Assembly: GCF_010548305.1 (NCBI RefSeq)
Contig: NZ_JAAGLV010000001.1
Location: 124,001-188,000 of the forward strand
Direction: 5' to 3'
DNA length: 64,000 nt
Source of the DNA: Streptomyces sp. SID13031
Lineage (GTDB): Bacteria > Actinomycetota > Actinomycetes > Propionibacteriales > Kribbellaceae
The position numbers and the translations under genes were made by a program. This document shows, piece after piece, positions 7,172 through 15,778 of the stretch. Position 1 is the first letter of the stretch. The number at the start of each line of letters is the position of its first letter. The notes beneath the pieces are model-generated. The model was not told the origin of the DNA and searched no databases. It saw only the letters and a program-made list of their open reading frames with translations.

Positions 7172-8143
7172 TCCCCGGTCAGCAGCCAGTCCACGGTCGG
7201 TCGTGGGAGGCGAGAGCCAGGCTGATTCAGCGTCGTGGCGGCACGGCAGGGCGGTTCGGTAGGTCGCGGCGGACAGCAGCAAGGTGGTCAGCTCGCCGAG
7301 GCTGACGCCGAGGTTGCGGGCGTCGCGCCGCAGTACCGAGATCAACGCCCTGGGCAGGTCCTCCAGCACCACCGGTTGCCCGCCGCGAACCTCGTTGACC
7401 GACCCGACCGACCCGACCGACCCGACCGACCCGACGGACTCGACCGACTCGACGGACCAGTCCCGTCCCCATCGCTCGGTGCCCAGTTGCAGCACCTCGT
7501 CCAGCGGTGGCAGCAGCTCATCGACCAGCAAGTCGGGGATCTCGGTCAGCGCCCGGATCATCAGCACGCCCAATGTGTGCTGGCTCTCCCACTCGCTCAA
7601 CCCGTCGCTGGATCTCAGCTGGCGCCTCAGCACCACCCGAAGCCGCTCGACCCCGGGGCTCGAAGGGGAGGGCTCGTCGAGCACCGTCTCGACCGACAGT
7701 CGGCCGTTCCGAAGCCGGAAGGCGAGTAGCGAGTCGGCTTGGACGTCAGGAAGCCAGTCGGGTGGACCACACCAGCCGCCGAACTCGCCCGTGGACGAAG
7801 TGACCGCGCCACCCATCGACAGGGCCAATGAACCTTCATGCACCAGCAGTTGGTCGAGCATCGCCAGCTCCGGTCCGGCGAAGAGAACTTGCCGGCCCTT
7901 CGTGGCATACCGGACCCGATGGGTGAGGGCCGCGCCGTCGAGCATCCGGCGGGCGCTGTCGAACCGCCCGTCGGCCAGCTGCACCATCACGGGCGACTGG
8001 CGCAGCGCAGTACGGACGACGACTGCTGGGTTGCCGGATTTGGTCAGGCCCGCGGCCAGCACGGATGGCCCGAGCTCGTCCGGGGTCAGCGGTCCGGAGG
8101 AGTTGATCAGGTCGGCGCAGTGGTTGACGATTCGTTTGCTCAT
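7136..8143 (-). CDS. hypothetical protein with winged-helix-like N-terminus and Ser-Val repeat
   Basis: A 335-residue protein. Residues about 5-60 (LINSSGPLTPDELGPSVLAA ... VVVRTALRQSPVMVQLADGRF) have the pattern of a HARE-HTH winged helix. The middle section resembles no family I know. Near residue 230 a run of SVE/SVG triplets is encoded by a 9-bp microsatellite. The C-terminal part contains a helical stretch (DLPRALISVLRRDARNLGVS LGELTT). The start at 8143 (MSKRIVNHCAD) is preferred over an upstream TTG at 8191; neither has a strong RBS. It may be regulatory, but the role is unknown. Confidence 0.65.
   Translation of the reverse strand: MSKRIVNHCADLINSSGPLTPDELGPSVLAAGLTKSGNPAVVVRTALRQSPVMVQLADGRFDSARRMLDGAALTHRVRYATKGRQVLFAGPELAMLDQLLVHEGSLALSMGGAVTSSTGEFGGWCGPPDWLPDVQADSLLAFRLRNGRLSVETVLDEPSPSSPGVERLRVVLRRQLRSSDGLSEWESQHTLGVLMIRALTEIPDLLVDELLPPLDEVLQLGTERWGRDWSVESVESVGSVGSVGSVGSVNEVRGGQPVVLEDLPRALISVLRRDARNLGVSLGELTTLLLSAATYRTALPCRHDAESAWLSPPTTDRGLAADRGSGAGLVESSYQ
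7397..7459. repeat. in-frame 9-bp microsatellite, seven units
   Basis: Seven consecutive 9-bp units, mostly GACCGACCC with GACGGACTC variants, lie inside the 7136-8143 gene and encode a Ser-Val-Gly/Glu run. Since the unit is a multiple of three, copy-number change would alter protein length without a frameshift. Confidence 0.85.
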
Positions 8144-8206
8144 GCCAGAGAAGGTACGAGCCTCGAAGCCGCGATTTGCCTTTATCCACAAGGCAATCCG
8201 GACGAA

Positions 8207-8311
8207 TCAGTCGATCAGGTCGACCTTGGTCTGCGGTAGCTTCTTCAGGGCCGGCGCGGTCGTCGCCCACTCGTCCAGCACGTCGCTGATCGGCAGTGAC
8301 CGGCGGGGCAT
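8207..8311 (-). CDS. possible 34-residue small protein or gene remnant
   Basis: The minus strand between two genes encodes MPRRSLPISDVLDEWATTAP followed by ALKKLPQTKVDLID and a stop. The codons have strongly GC-biased third positions, as in real genes here, and the stretch does not overlap another gene. There is no convincing RBS, so it could be the tail of a lost gene rather than a complete small gene. Confidence 0.3.
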   Translation of the reverse strand: MPRRSLPISDVLDEWATTAPALKKLPQTKVDLID

Positions 8312-8359
8312 CCACCTGTACTGCGGTCCAGTGCCGCTCGACGCCGATAGGGTGGCGCG

Positions 8360-9892
8360 GTGGATGAGACCGCCGGCAATGCGCCCGTCAAGACGATCGA
8401 CGACGGCAAGACGATGAGCGACGGCAAGACGATCAACGACAAGGTCGCGATCGCCTTGTCGTTCGGCAGCTCTGCCGCCGTGATGGTGCTCGAACTGGTG
8501 GCACTGCGCCTGGTCGCGCCGTACCTGGGGCTGACGCTGGAGACCAACACCGCGGTCATCGGTGTCGCCCTGGCGGCCATCGCCACGGGTGCCGCGATGG
8601 GTGGCCGGATTGCCGACAGCGTGCCGCCCACCCGATCGCTCGGGCCGATGGTCCTGGTCGCCGGTGCGCTGGTGCTGCTGATCCTGCCGGTGGTGCGCTG
8701 GACGGGCGAGGCGTTGCGTGGTGGCGGCAGCGAGGTTGTCTTCCTGGCCGTCGCCGTCGCGCTGTTCTTGCCGGCCTCGCTGCTGGCCGGGGTGACGCCG
8801 ATGGTGACCAAGCTCAGGCTGTCGACGCTGACCCAGACGGGCACGGTCGTCGGCCGGTTGTCCGCGTACGCGACCGTCGGTGCGATCGCGGGCACGGTGC
8901 TGACCGGGTTCGTGTTCGTGGCCAAGGTTCCGACGAGCACGATCGTGTTGTGCCTGGGTGGGCTGCTGGTCCTCGCGGGCGCGGCCCTGACGATCTTCTT
9001 CCGGGGTCTGAAGGCTGCGGCCAAGCCGCTCGCGCTGGCCCTGGTCGGCACCGGCCTGACCCTGGTCGCGCCGCGGCCGTGTGAGGTCGAGACGGCCTAT
9101 CACTGCGCGCGGATCGAGAAGGACCCGGCGCGGGCGAGCGGTCGCACCCTCTACCTGGACCAGCTCCGCCATTCCTACGTCGACCTCGACGACCCGACCT
9201 ACCTCGAGTTCGGGTACGCGAAGAACTTCGCGACGGTGATCGGAACCCGCTGGCCGGACAAGTCTCCCCTGGAGGCGCTGCACATCGGTGGCGGCGGGCT
9301 CACGATCCCGCACTACCTGGCCGCGACCAAGCCAGGGACCAAGAACAAGGTCTACGAGATCGACCCCGGCGTGATCGAGCTCGACAAAGCCCAGCTGGGC
9401 GCCCGGCCGGGGCCCGACCTCGACCTGCAGATCCGCGACGGGCGGCTCGGCGTACGGTCCGAGCCGGCCGACAGCCGGGATCTGGTCGTGATGGATGCCT
9501 TCGGCGGAGTCGCCGTGCCGTGGCACCTGACGACGCGGGAGATCGTCGCCGATCTGCGCCGGGTGCTCAAGCCGGACGGCCTGTATCTCGTGAACGTCAT
9601 CGACTTCGGTCCGCAAGCGTTCCTCAAGGCCGAACTCCGCACGATCGCGGCGGAATTCCCGTACGTCGGACTGATCGCGAAGCCGTCCGCGCTGGCCGGC
9701 CGAGAGGGTGGCAACTTCGTCCTGGTCGGCGCTGACCAGCCACTACCCGGTACTTCGATCCGCCAGCGCCTGGGCGCGACGGCCGGGCTCATCGACGACC
9801 CGACCGCGCTGAAGCAGCTCATCGGTGACGCCCCGTTGCTCACCGATGACTACGCGCCGGTAGATCAGCTCCTGACGCCCTTCCCGAGCTAG
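8360..9892 (+). CDS. membrane-fused spermidine synthase-like protein
   Basis: A 510-residue protein of the fused MFS/spermidine-synthase type. Residues about 25-250 hold roughly seven hydrophobic segments (e.g. AVMVLELVALRLVAPYLG, VFLAVAVALFLPASLLAGV). The C-terminal half is a SpeE-like methyltransferase fold: ALHIGGGGLTIPHYL (nucleotide-binding glycine loop), VYEIDPGVIELD, and LVVMDAFGGVAVPWHLTT carrying the expected catalytic-position Asp. Whether it makes polyamines or another aminopropyl product is not known for this group. The GTG start opens with an odd repeated DDGKT/SDGKT segment. It is followed closely by phosphoglucomutase. Confidence 0.85.
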   Translation: MDETAGNAPVKTIDDGKTMSDGKTINDKVAIALSFGSSAAVMVLELVALRLVAPYLGLTLETNTAVIGVALAAIATGAAMGGRIADSVPPTRSLGPMVLVAGALVLLILPVVRWTGEALRGGGSEVVFLAVAVALFLPASLLAGVTPMVTKLRLSTLTQTGTVVGRLSAYATVGAIAGTVLTGFVFVAKVPTSTIVLCLGGLLVLAGAALTIFFRGLKAAAKPLALALVGTGLTLVAPRPCEVETAYHCARIEKDPARASGRTLYLDQLRHSYVDLDDPTYLEFGYAKNFATVIGTRWPDKSPLEALHIGGGGLTIPHYLAATKPGTKNKVYEIDPGVIELDKAQLGARPGPDLDLQIRDGRLGVRSEPADSRDLVVMDAFGGVAVPWHLTTREIVADLRRVLKPDGLYLVNVIDFGPQAFLKAELRTIAAEFPYVGLIAKPSALAGREGGNFVLVGADQPLPGTSIRQRLGATAGLIDDPTALKQLIGDAPLLTDDYAPVDQLLTPFPS

Positions 9893-9967
9893 CGGCGGCC
9901 GAACCGAGACACGAGACGCGCCACGGGTGGAGTTGTGATCCGCGCCGAAGGCTTGTTGCATGTGCAC

Positions 9968-11590
9968 ATGCACCCACGCGCAGGCCAGCCCGCTCAGCCC
10001 GAGGATCTCGTCGACGTCGACGCGCTGCTCGCGGCGTACGAGGGGATCACGCCGGACGTCGAGAACCCCGCCCAGAAGGTCGTCTTCGGTACGTCAGGCC
10101 ACCGTGGCTCGTCCCTTGACGGCGCCTTCAACGAGGCACACATCCTGGCCATCACCCAAGCCATCTGTGAGTACCGCGCCGGGGAGGGGACGTCTGGGCC
10201 GCTCCTGGTCGGCAGGGACAGCCACGGCCTCTCGGAGCCCGCGTGGCGGACCGTACTAGAGGTGCTGGCCGGCAACGGCGTGCAGACCCTGGTGGACAGC
10301 GCTGACGGGCTGACGCCGACCCCGGCTGTCTCGCACGCGATCCTGCGGCTCAATCGCGGTGCGGGCGCGGGTGCCGACGGCATCGTCATCACGCCGAGCC
10401 ACAACCCGCCGCGCGACGGCGGGATCAAGTACAACCCGCCGCACGGTGGCCCAGCCGACTCGGACGCGACCGGCTGGATCGCTGCCCGGGCCAACGAGCT
10501 GATCGCCAGCGGCAACCGCGAAGTACGCCGGACCCAGTTCGAGGCGGCGCGGGCGCAGGCGGGCGAGTACGACTTCCTCGGTCACTACGTCGACGACCTG
10601 CCGTCGGTGCTCAACCTGGACGCGATCCGGTCGGCCGGTGTCCGGATCGGCGCCGACCCGCTCGGTGGCGCGAGCGTGGACTACTGGGCCGCGATCGCCG
10701 AGCGGCACCGGCTCGACCTGACCGTGGTGAACCCGCGGATCGACCCGGCCTGGTCGTTCATGACGCTGGACCACGACGGCAAGATCCGGATGGACTGCTC
10801 GTCGCCGTACGCGATGGCCTCGCTGGTCGCCCAGAAGGACCGGTACGACGTCGCGACGGGCAACGACGCCGACTCCGACCGGCACGGCATCGTCACGCCC
10901 GACGCCGGCCTGATGAACCCGAACCACTACCTCGCCGCGGCGATCTCCTACCTGTTCGCGAACCGGCAGTGGGGTCCCGAGGTCGCGGTCGGCAAGACGC
11001 TGGTCTCGTCGACGCTGATCGATCGCGTGGTCGGTGACCTCGGCCGCCGGCTCTGGGAGGTGCCGGTCGGCTTCAAGTGGTTCGTGCCCGGTCTGATCGA
11101 CGGCTCGGTCGGCTTCGGCGGTGAGGAGTCCGCGGGCGCGAGCTTCCTGCGCTTCGACGGCACGGTCTGGACGACGGACAAGGACGGCATCCTGCTCGCG
11201 CTGCTGGCCAGCGAGATCACCGCGGTGACGGGGGAGACCCCCTCGCAGGCGCACGCCAAGCTGGTGTCGAAGTTCGGCGCCTCGGCATACAGCAGGGTGG
11301 ACGCGCCGGCCAGTCGCGAGCAGAAGGCCAAGCTGGCCGCGCTCTCGGCCGACGCGGTGACCGCGACCGAACTGGCGGGTGAGCCGATCCTCGACCGGCT
11401 GACGAGCGCGCCCGGCAACGGTGCCGCGATCGGTGGGCTGAAGGTCACGACCGAGTCTGCATGGTTCGCCGCACGGCCGTCCGGCACTGAGGACCTCTAC
11501 AAGATCTACGGAGAGTCCTTCAAGGGCGAAGAGCACCTCGCCGAGGTCTTCGCCGAGGCCCGCGATGTGGTGTCGGCAGCACTCGGCTAA
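9968..11590 (+). CDS. pgm: phosphoglucomutase (alpha-D-glucose phosphate-specific)
   Basis: Interconverts glucose-1-phosphate and glucose-6-phosphate. The 540-residue protein opens with [16 protein letters not shown] and GTSGHRGSS as in enterobacterial Pgm. It carries the phosphoserine loop [11 protein letters not shown], the metal loop DADSDRHG, the sugar loop [10 protein letters not shown] and the phosphate-binding RPSGTED near the C-terminus. I prefer ATG 9968, where family likeness begins; GTG 9935 is an in-frame alternative with GGTGGAG just before it. It feeds glycogen, trehalose and cell-wall precursor synthesis. The next gene is convergent, 10 bases away. Confidence 0.93.
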   Translation: MHPRAGQPAQPEDLVDVDALLAAYEGITPDVENPAQKVVFGTSGHRGSSLDGAFNEAHILAITQAICEYRAGEGTSGPLLVGRDSHGLSEPAWRTVLEVLAGNGVQTLVDSADGLTPTPAVSHAILRLNRGAGAGADGIVITPSHNPPRDGGIKYNPPHGGPADSDATGWIAARANELIASGNREVRRTQFEAARAQAGEYDFLGHYVDDLPSVLNLDAIRSAGVRIGADPLGGASVDYWAAIAERHRLDLTVVNPRIDPAWSFMTLDHDGKIRMDCSSPYAMASLVAQKDRYDVATGNDADSDRHGIVTPDAGLMNPNHYLAAAISYLFANRQWGPEVAVGKTLVSSTLIDRVVGDLGRRLWEVPVGFKWFVPGLIDGSVGFGGEESAGASFLRFDGTVWTTDKDGILLALLASEITAVTGETPSQAHAKLVSKFGASAYSRVDAPASREQKAKLAALSADAVTATELAGEPILDRLTSAPGNGAAIGGLKVTTESAWFAARPSGTEDLYKIYGESFKGEEHLAEVFAEARDVVSAALG

Positions 11591-11600
11591 GAACTGAACA

Positions 11601-11981
11601 TCAGCGGACGAAGGCGTCGACCAGTCGGTCCAGGTCCGCAGTGGGGTCGTTGGTGAGTCCACTGTGGATCGGGCTGGGGTGGACGACCGTACTGCGGGGT
11701 GCGGCGAGCCAGCGGAAGCGCTCGCTGATCCTGGTGGCTGCTGCCGGCCCGCCCTCCGGGTCGCCCGCGCAGATCGCGCGGATGTGCTCCAGCGATGCGC
11801 AGACGACGTCCACGTCGACCGCTGGGTCGAGGGCACGCAACCGGAGCGGGTCGACGTCCCAGGAGGCGCCCAGGAAGTCCAGTGACCGGCAGTAGAGCAC
11901 CGCGCCGACGTTGACGAACTCGCCGCGGTGGATGCGGGGTGCCGCGCGCAGGATGACGTAGTCGAAGGGCACCAGGTTCAC
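11601..11981 (-). CDS. DUF3037 protein
   Basis: A 126-residue DUF3037 protein: VPFDYVILRAAPRIHRGEFV, then NVGAVLYCRSLDFLGA, and the C-terminal STVVHPSPIHSGLTNDP. The GTG at 11981 overlaps the TGA of the HipA-like kinase gene (GTGA), so the two are translationally coupled; a GTG at 12002 is possible too. DUF3037 genes are often found beside HipA-like kinase genes. The function is unknown; the pair may act together. Confidence 0.8.
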   Translation of the reverse strand: MNLVPFDYVILRAAPRIHRGEFVNVGAVLYCRSLDFLGASWDVDPLRLRALDPAVDVDVVCASLEHIRAICAGDPEGGPAAATRISERFRWLAAPRSTVVHPSPIHSGLTNDPTADLDRLVDAFVR

Positions 11982-12715
11982 CGCGCACCACCCGGCAGCC
12001 ACGCGGACCGGTCGGCGAGTCTGGCGGTCAGATGGCCCAGGTACCGCTCGCGGTCACCAGGGGCGATCCACTCGTCGGGCACCAGCGCGATCACCTCGGT
12101 CAGCAGTTCAGGGGTGATCGCCGCCGCAAGCTCGGCATCCACGGCCGGTACTGCGGGCGCAACGTCGCGGAACACGTGATCCTGGGCGTCGTACGCGAGC
12201 CCGGTGAACTTCTCGGCGGACATCCAGGAGTGGTGGAAGTACAACGCTGCTCCGTGGTCGATCAGCCAGAGTTGCTTGTGCCAGACGAGCAGGTTCGTGT
12301 TGCGCCAGGAGCGGTCCACGTTGGTGACGTACGCGTCGAGCCAGAGGATCTTGGCCTGGGTGGCCTCGTCGGGCTTGCCGCTGGACCCGTCATAGCCGAA
12401 GGAGCCGGGCAGGAAGTCGACGGCGAGGTTCAGGCCGGCGCTGCGCATGATGAGGTCCTGGATCTCCTCATCGGGCTCGGACTTGCCGATCACCGGGTCG
12501 AGCTCGATCAGCTTCAGCTCGGGCACCCGCAGGCCGAGCCGGCGGAACAGCTCGCCGACGATGATCTCGGCGACCAGCGCCTTCGGACCCTGGCCGGCGC
12601 CGTGGAACTTGATCACGTAGGTCCCGAGATCGTTGCCCTCGACAACACCAGGCAGCGAGCCACCCTCGCGCAACGGCAACACGTACCTGGTGGCAGTGAC
12701 GATCGGCAGACTCAC
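11978..12715 (-). CDS. HipA-like kinase family protein
   Basis: A 245-residue protein with HipA/phosphatidylinositol-kinase-like features: a Lys-bearing strand (TYVIKFHGAGQGPKALVAEI), a catalytic-type segment (LWLDAYVTNVDRSWRNTNLL, where D and N match the HRD/N positions), and an activation-type LWLIDHGAALYF (metal-binding DHG in place of DFG). The domain is shorter than E. coli HipA and lacks the HipA N-terminal subdomain. GTG 12715 is chosen because likeness begins there. It is coupled to DUF3037 downstream. No HipB-type antitoxin gene is adjacent, so a toxin-antitoxin role is unproven. Confidence 0.75.
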   Translation of the reverse strand: MSLPIVTATRYVLPLREGGSLPGVVEGNDLGTYVIKFHGAGQGPKALVAEIIVGELFRRLGLRVPELKLIELDPVIGKSEPDEEIQDLIMRSAGLNLAVDFLPGSFGYDGSSGKPDEATQAKILWLDAYVTNVDRSWRNTNLLVWHKQLWLIDHGAALYFHHSWMSAEKFTGLAYDAQDHVFRDVAPAVPAVDAELAAAITPELLTEVIALVPDEWIAPGDRERYLGHLTARLADRSAWLPGGAR

Positions 12716-12794
12716 CCGGCAGAGCTTAGGGCACTGAGCGTTTCCGCAATTCCGTGGCCGGGTACGTCGAAGACAAAGCGATAGAGGAGAAGCC

Positions 12795-13850
12795 TTGAGC
12801 CACCCGTCCATGGGCGTCGAGGAGGAGTTGCTGCTGGTCTCGGCCAGCGGCGCGCCTGTGCCCCGCAGTAAGGCCGTCGCCGCGGGGACCGACGGCATAG
12901 ACGTCGAGTTGGAGCTCACCCAGGCGCAGGTCGAGATCAACTCGCCTGTGTGTCAAACGGCTGATGAACTGCGAGTGCAACTGACCTGGGCGCGGTCCAA
13001 GCTGGCAGAGGCCGCAGCGGAGGAGGGCGCGCAGTTGCTGGCGATTGCCGCGCCCCCTGGTGGCGTGGCGGCTCAGCTGATCACCAGGAAGCCGCGGTAC
13101 GAGGAGATGGAGGCCCGCTACGGGCTGCTGGCCCGTGAGCAGGCCGTATGTGGGTGCCACGTGCACATCGACGTACCGGACAAGGAAGCTGCTGTCAGGG
13201 TCAGTAACCACCTGCGGCCGTGGCTGCCGGCGCTGCTGGCCCTGACGGCCAACAGCGCGGTCTATCTGGGCAAGGACACCGGGTTCGCCAGTTGGCGCTC
13301 GATCATGTTGGCGCGCTGGCCGTGCTCGGGTCCACCGCCGTACTTCGAGTCGGCCGAGCACTACGACGCGCTGGTCGCCATGCAGATCGCGACGGACAGC
13401 ATCATGGATGAGCGGATGGTCTATTGGGACGTCCGCCCGTCCAGCCACCTGCCGACCGTCGAGGTCCGCGTCAGCGACGTGCCGCTGACCGTCGACGAGA
13501 CGGTGCTGTACGCCACGCTCGTCCGCGCGCTGGTGATGACCGCGCTGGCGGACGGCGGCCCAGGTCCAAAGCTCGAGCCCGAGGTACTACGAGCGGCGTA
13601 CTGGCTCGCAGCACGCGACGGCATCACCGGCAAGGGCCTGGAGGTCCTGAAGGCACGGCCGGTCCCCATGAGCGAGCTACTCGGCTTGCTGCAAAGGCAT
13701 GTCTCACCGGCTCTCCAGGAGCTGGACGATGCCGACATGGTGGCCGAGACCGTCCAGCGAGTCCTCCGTGAAGGCAACGGCTCCGTAAAGCAACGTCAAG
13801 CCCTCAGAGACGGCTTCGACATCGTCACCCTGACCGCAGTGGTCGACTGA
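12795..13850 (+). CDS. YbdK-type carboxylate-amine / glutamate-cysteine ligase
   Basis: A 351-residue GCS2-family ligase: MGVEEELLLVS (active-site Glu cluster), VELELTQAQVEINSPVC, CGCHVHIDVPDKE and the C-terminal VEVRVSDVPLTVDETVLYA. The family joins glutamate (or a related acid) to cysteine or another amine using ATP. In actinomycetes such genes may serve mycothiol-independent thiols, or other amide products. The start is TTG 12795, with GGAGAAG 4 bases upstream and no better start downstream. It is divergent from the HipA-like kinase and convergent with the GDPD gene, 3 bases away. Confidence 0.85.
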   Translation: MSHPSMGVEEELLLVSASGAPVPRSKAVAAGTDGIDVELELTQAQVEINSPVCQTADELRVQLTWARSKLAEAAAEEGAQLLAIAAPPGGVAAQLITRKPRYEEMEARYGLLAREQAVCGCHVHIDVPDKEAAVRVSNHLRPWLPALLALTANSAVYLGKDTGFASWRSIMLARWPCSGPPPYFESAEHYDALVAMQIATDSIMDERMVYWDVRPSSHLPTVEVRVSDVPLTVDETVLYATLVRALVMTALADGGPGPKLEPEVLRAAYWLAARDGITGKGLEVLKARPVPMSELLGLLQRHVSPALQELDDADMVAETVQRVLREGNGSVKQRQALRDGFDIVTLTAVVD

Positions 13851-13853
13851 GCT

Positions 13854-15641
13854 CTAGCGGAGAAAATCCTCCAGACCGTGCAGGTCGTCGGTGTTGAGGT
13901 GGTCGACACCGGCGGCGGTCAGTTCTGACCAGACGGCTTCGCGGGCGGCGCCGGGAGTGTCAGGCGTCTCCCAGAAGCGGACCCGGTAGCCGGCGTGGTG
14001 GGCGGTGGTGACGATCTCGTGCAGCTTGGCGCGCTCGCTCACCGGGAACGGGCCGATACCGCGCCAGGTGAAGTTGTTCGACCAGTTGTCGCTCACCAGC
14101 GGCATCAGCGACGCGGGCAGCTTCGAGTTGAGGTCGGCGAGCCGCCCGTCGTACCCGGCGTACCGGACCTTCTGTGCCTTCAGTACGTCGAGCGGGCGGT
14201 TGCCGCTGATCACCGAGGTGAGGGCGCCGCGGTACGTGCGGCCGTTCGCGAAGACGGTGCTGATGCCCCGGTACTTCCGCAAGGCCTTGTCGATCGCCGC
14301 GTACGTCGACGGCCCGTCGCTCTTGATGTCGATCAGCAACTGGAATTCGCGACCGTGCCGATAGACCTCGCCACGGTTCTCCCGGACCCGCTGCGCCAGC
14401 GGCTCGAGGTACAGGCTCTCGAGGTTGCGACCCGGTACTGCGTCCGCCAGGTCATGTGCGACGCGGAGCTCACCGTCGATCAGCCAGACGTCCGCCTCGA
14501 CGCTGTTGAAGCCACGGTCGAGAGCGTCCTGCAGTGGCCGCCGGTGCTCGTAGTCGTTGTGCGCGTGCGCCGACGGCAGTGCACGGATCGCCGGGGCGTC
14601 GTACGCGATCGGCAGCCGGAAGCCGTTCGAGCGCGCGACCGAACGTACCCGGTCGGGGTAGTCCGAGATGATCCCGTCGACACCCTTGTCGATCAGCGAC
14701 TGCATGGTGGCCGGGTCGTCGATCGTCCACGGCACCACCTTGATACCGACCTGATGCGCCGAGCGGACCATGTCGGTGGTCACATACGGCTTGTACGCCG
14801 GATCGCTCACCTTGCCGTCCTGCGGGAACCCGTGCACCGGCGAGATCGCGTCGGCACCGAACGAGTCGGCCGCCCGCACCAGGTCGCCACCGAAGTCGTC
14901 GATGTCGAGACCGCCGAGCCAGGGCGACTTGCCGGGCTGGCCGGTCTGCAGGAAGTCGTAGTTCGTCAACGCGACGATCGGCAACTCAGGCGCGACCTGG
15001 CGCATCCGCATCAGCGAACCCCAGTCGAAGCTCTGGATCGTCACCTGCCGGCCGATCCGCGCCTTGCGGATCTCCTGCGCGACCACCTGGACGAACTGCT
15101 CGCGCGGCGCCGTCTCGGCCGGTGCGCCCGCCTCGACCTTGGTCTCGATGTTCAGCTTCACCTTGTTCGCCTGGAACCGGTGGACCAGGCCGAAGACCTC
15201 GCGCAGCTCGGGCATCCGGGCACCCGGGTCGGGCGTCTGGCCGGGGAACCCGGACTGCGGCAGCGAGCCACAGTCGAGCTGCTTGACCTGCTTCAGCGTC
15301 AAGGTGTTGATGTACTTGCCGACGTACGGGTACTCCGCGTCGCCGGGCGTGTAGGGCGCGGTGTCCTTGCACTTCGACCCGGTGACTTTGCGGTCGTGGG
15401 TGACGACCGCGTAGCCGTCCTCGGTGATCTGGACGTCGAGCTCGAGTGTGCTGACGCCGATCTCGAGGCCGTGCGCGAAGGACGCGATCGTGCTTTCCAC
15501 GGTCAGCCCGAGACCGCCGCGGTGGGCCTGGATGTCGAACTCACGGCCACGACCGGCACCAGCCGGAAGAGCGACCAGCGTCTGGCCGAGCAGACCGGCG
15601 GCGAGGGCAAGCGGAAGTAGCGCGCGGGGGAGGCGGCGCAT
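13854..15641 (-). CDS. secreted tandem-domain glycerophosphodiester phosphodiesterase
   Basis: A 595-residue exported protein with a signal peptide (ALLPLALAAGLLGQTLVALP). Domain one (about 35-345) is a GDPD barrel: AHRGG, ELDVQITEDG and VTHDRKV catalytic segments, then WTIDDPATMQSLIDKGVDGI near its end. Domain two (about 360-595) is a second PLC-like phosphodiesterase unit: SAHAHNDYEHRRPLQDAL, EADVWLIDGELRVAHD and LLIDIKSDG; it resembles the AIM6-type family. The two domains may act on different glycerophosphodiesters or teichoic-type polymers. Start 15641 has GAAAGG upstream and begins at the signal peptide; an earlier GTG at 15725 does not. Confidence 0.88.
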   Translation of the reverse strand: MRRLPRALLPLALAAGLLGQTLVALPAGAGRGREFDIQAHRGGLGLTVESTIASFAHGLEIGVSTLELDVQITEDGYAVVTHDRKVTGSKCKDTAPYTPGDAEYPYVGKYINTLTLKQVKQLDCGSLPQSGFPGQTPDPGARMPELREVFGLVHRFQANKVKLNIETKVEAGAPAETAPREQFVQVVAQEIRKARIGRQVTIQSFDWGSLMRMRQVAPELPIVALTNYDFLQTGQPGKSPWLGGLDIDDFGGDLVRAADSFGADAISPVHGFPQDGKVSDPAYKPYVTTDMVRSAHQVGIKVVPWTIDDPATMQSLIDKGVDGIISDYPDRVRSVARSNGFRLPIAYDAPAIRALPSAHAHNDYEHRRPLQDALDRGFNSVEADVWLIDGELRVAHDLADAVPGRNLESLYLEPLAQRVRENRGEVYRHGREFQLLIDIKSDGPSTYAAIDKALRKYRGISTVFANGRTYRGALTSVISGNRPLDVLKAQKVRYAGYDGRLADLNSKLPASLMPLVSDNWSNNFTWRGIGPFPVSERAKLHEIVTTAHHAGYRVRFWETPDTPGAAREAVWSELTAAGVDHLNTDDLHGLEDFLR

Positions 15642-15778
15642 GAGGGGTGAGCCTTTCGTAGGGGCGGATGGCGCCAAGGTTTCCCCGCTCAGGGATACCC
15701 CGGCCCTCGCGAAGGTAGCCGACAAGAGGCCGACTGATGACCCCTCGCCGTCGCCACCCGCTCACCTACGGTGGTGAA

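Noticed and set aside
10256..11836. A 526-codon minus-strand frame opposite phosphoglucomutase.
   Set aside because: Phosphoglucomutase motifs are all present on the plus strand, so this is a shadow frame.
13995..15620. A 541-codon plus-strand frame opposite the phosphodiesterase gene.
   Set aside because: The minus-strand frame has a signal peptide and two catalytic domains; the plus frame shows no family likeness.
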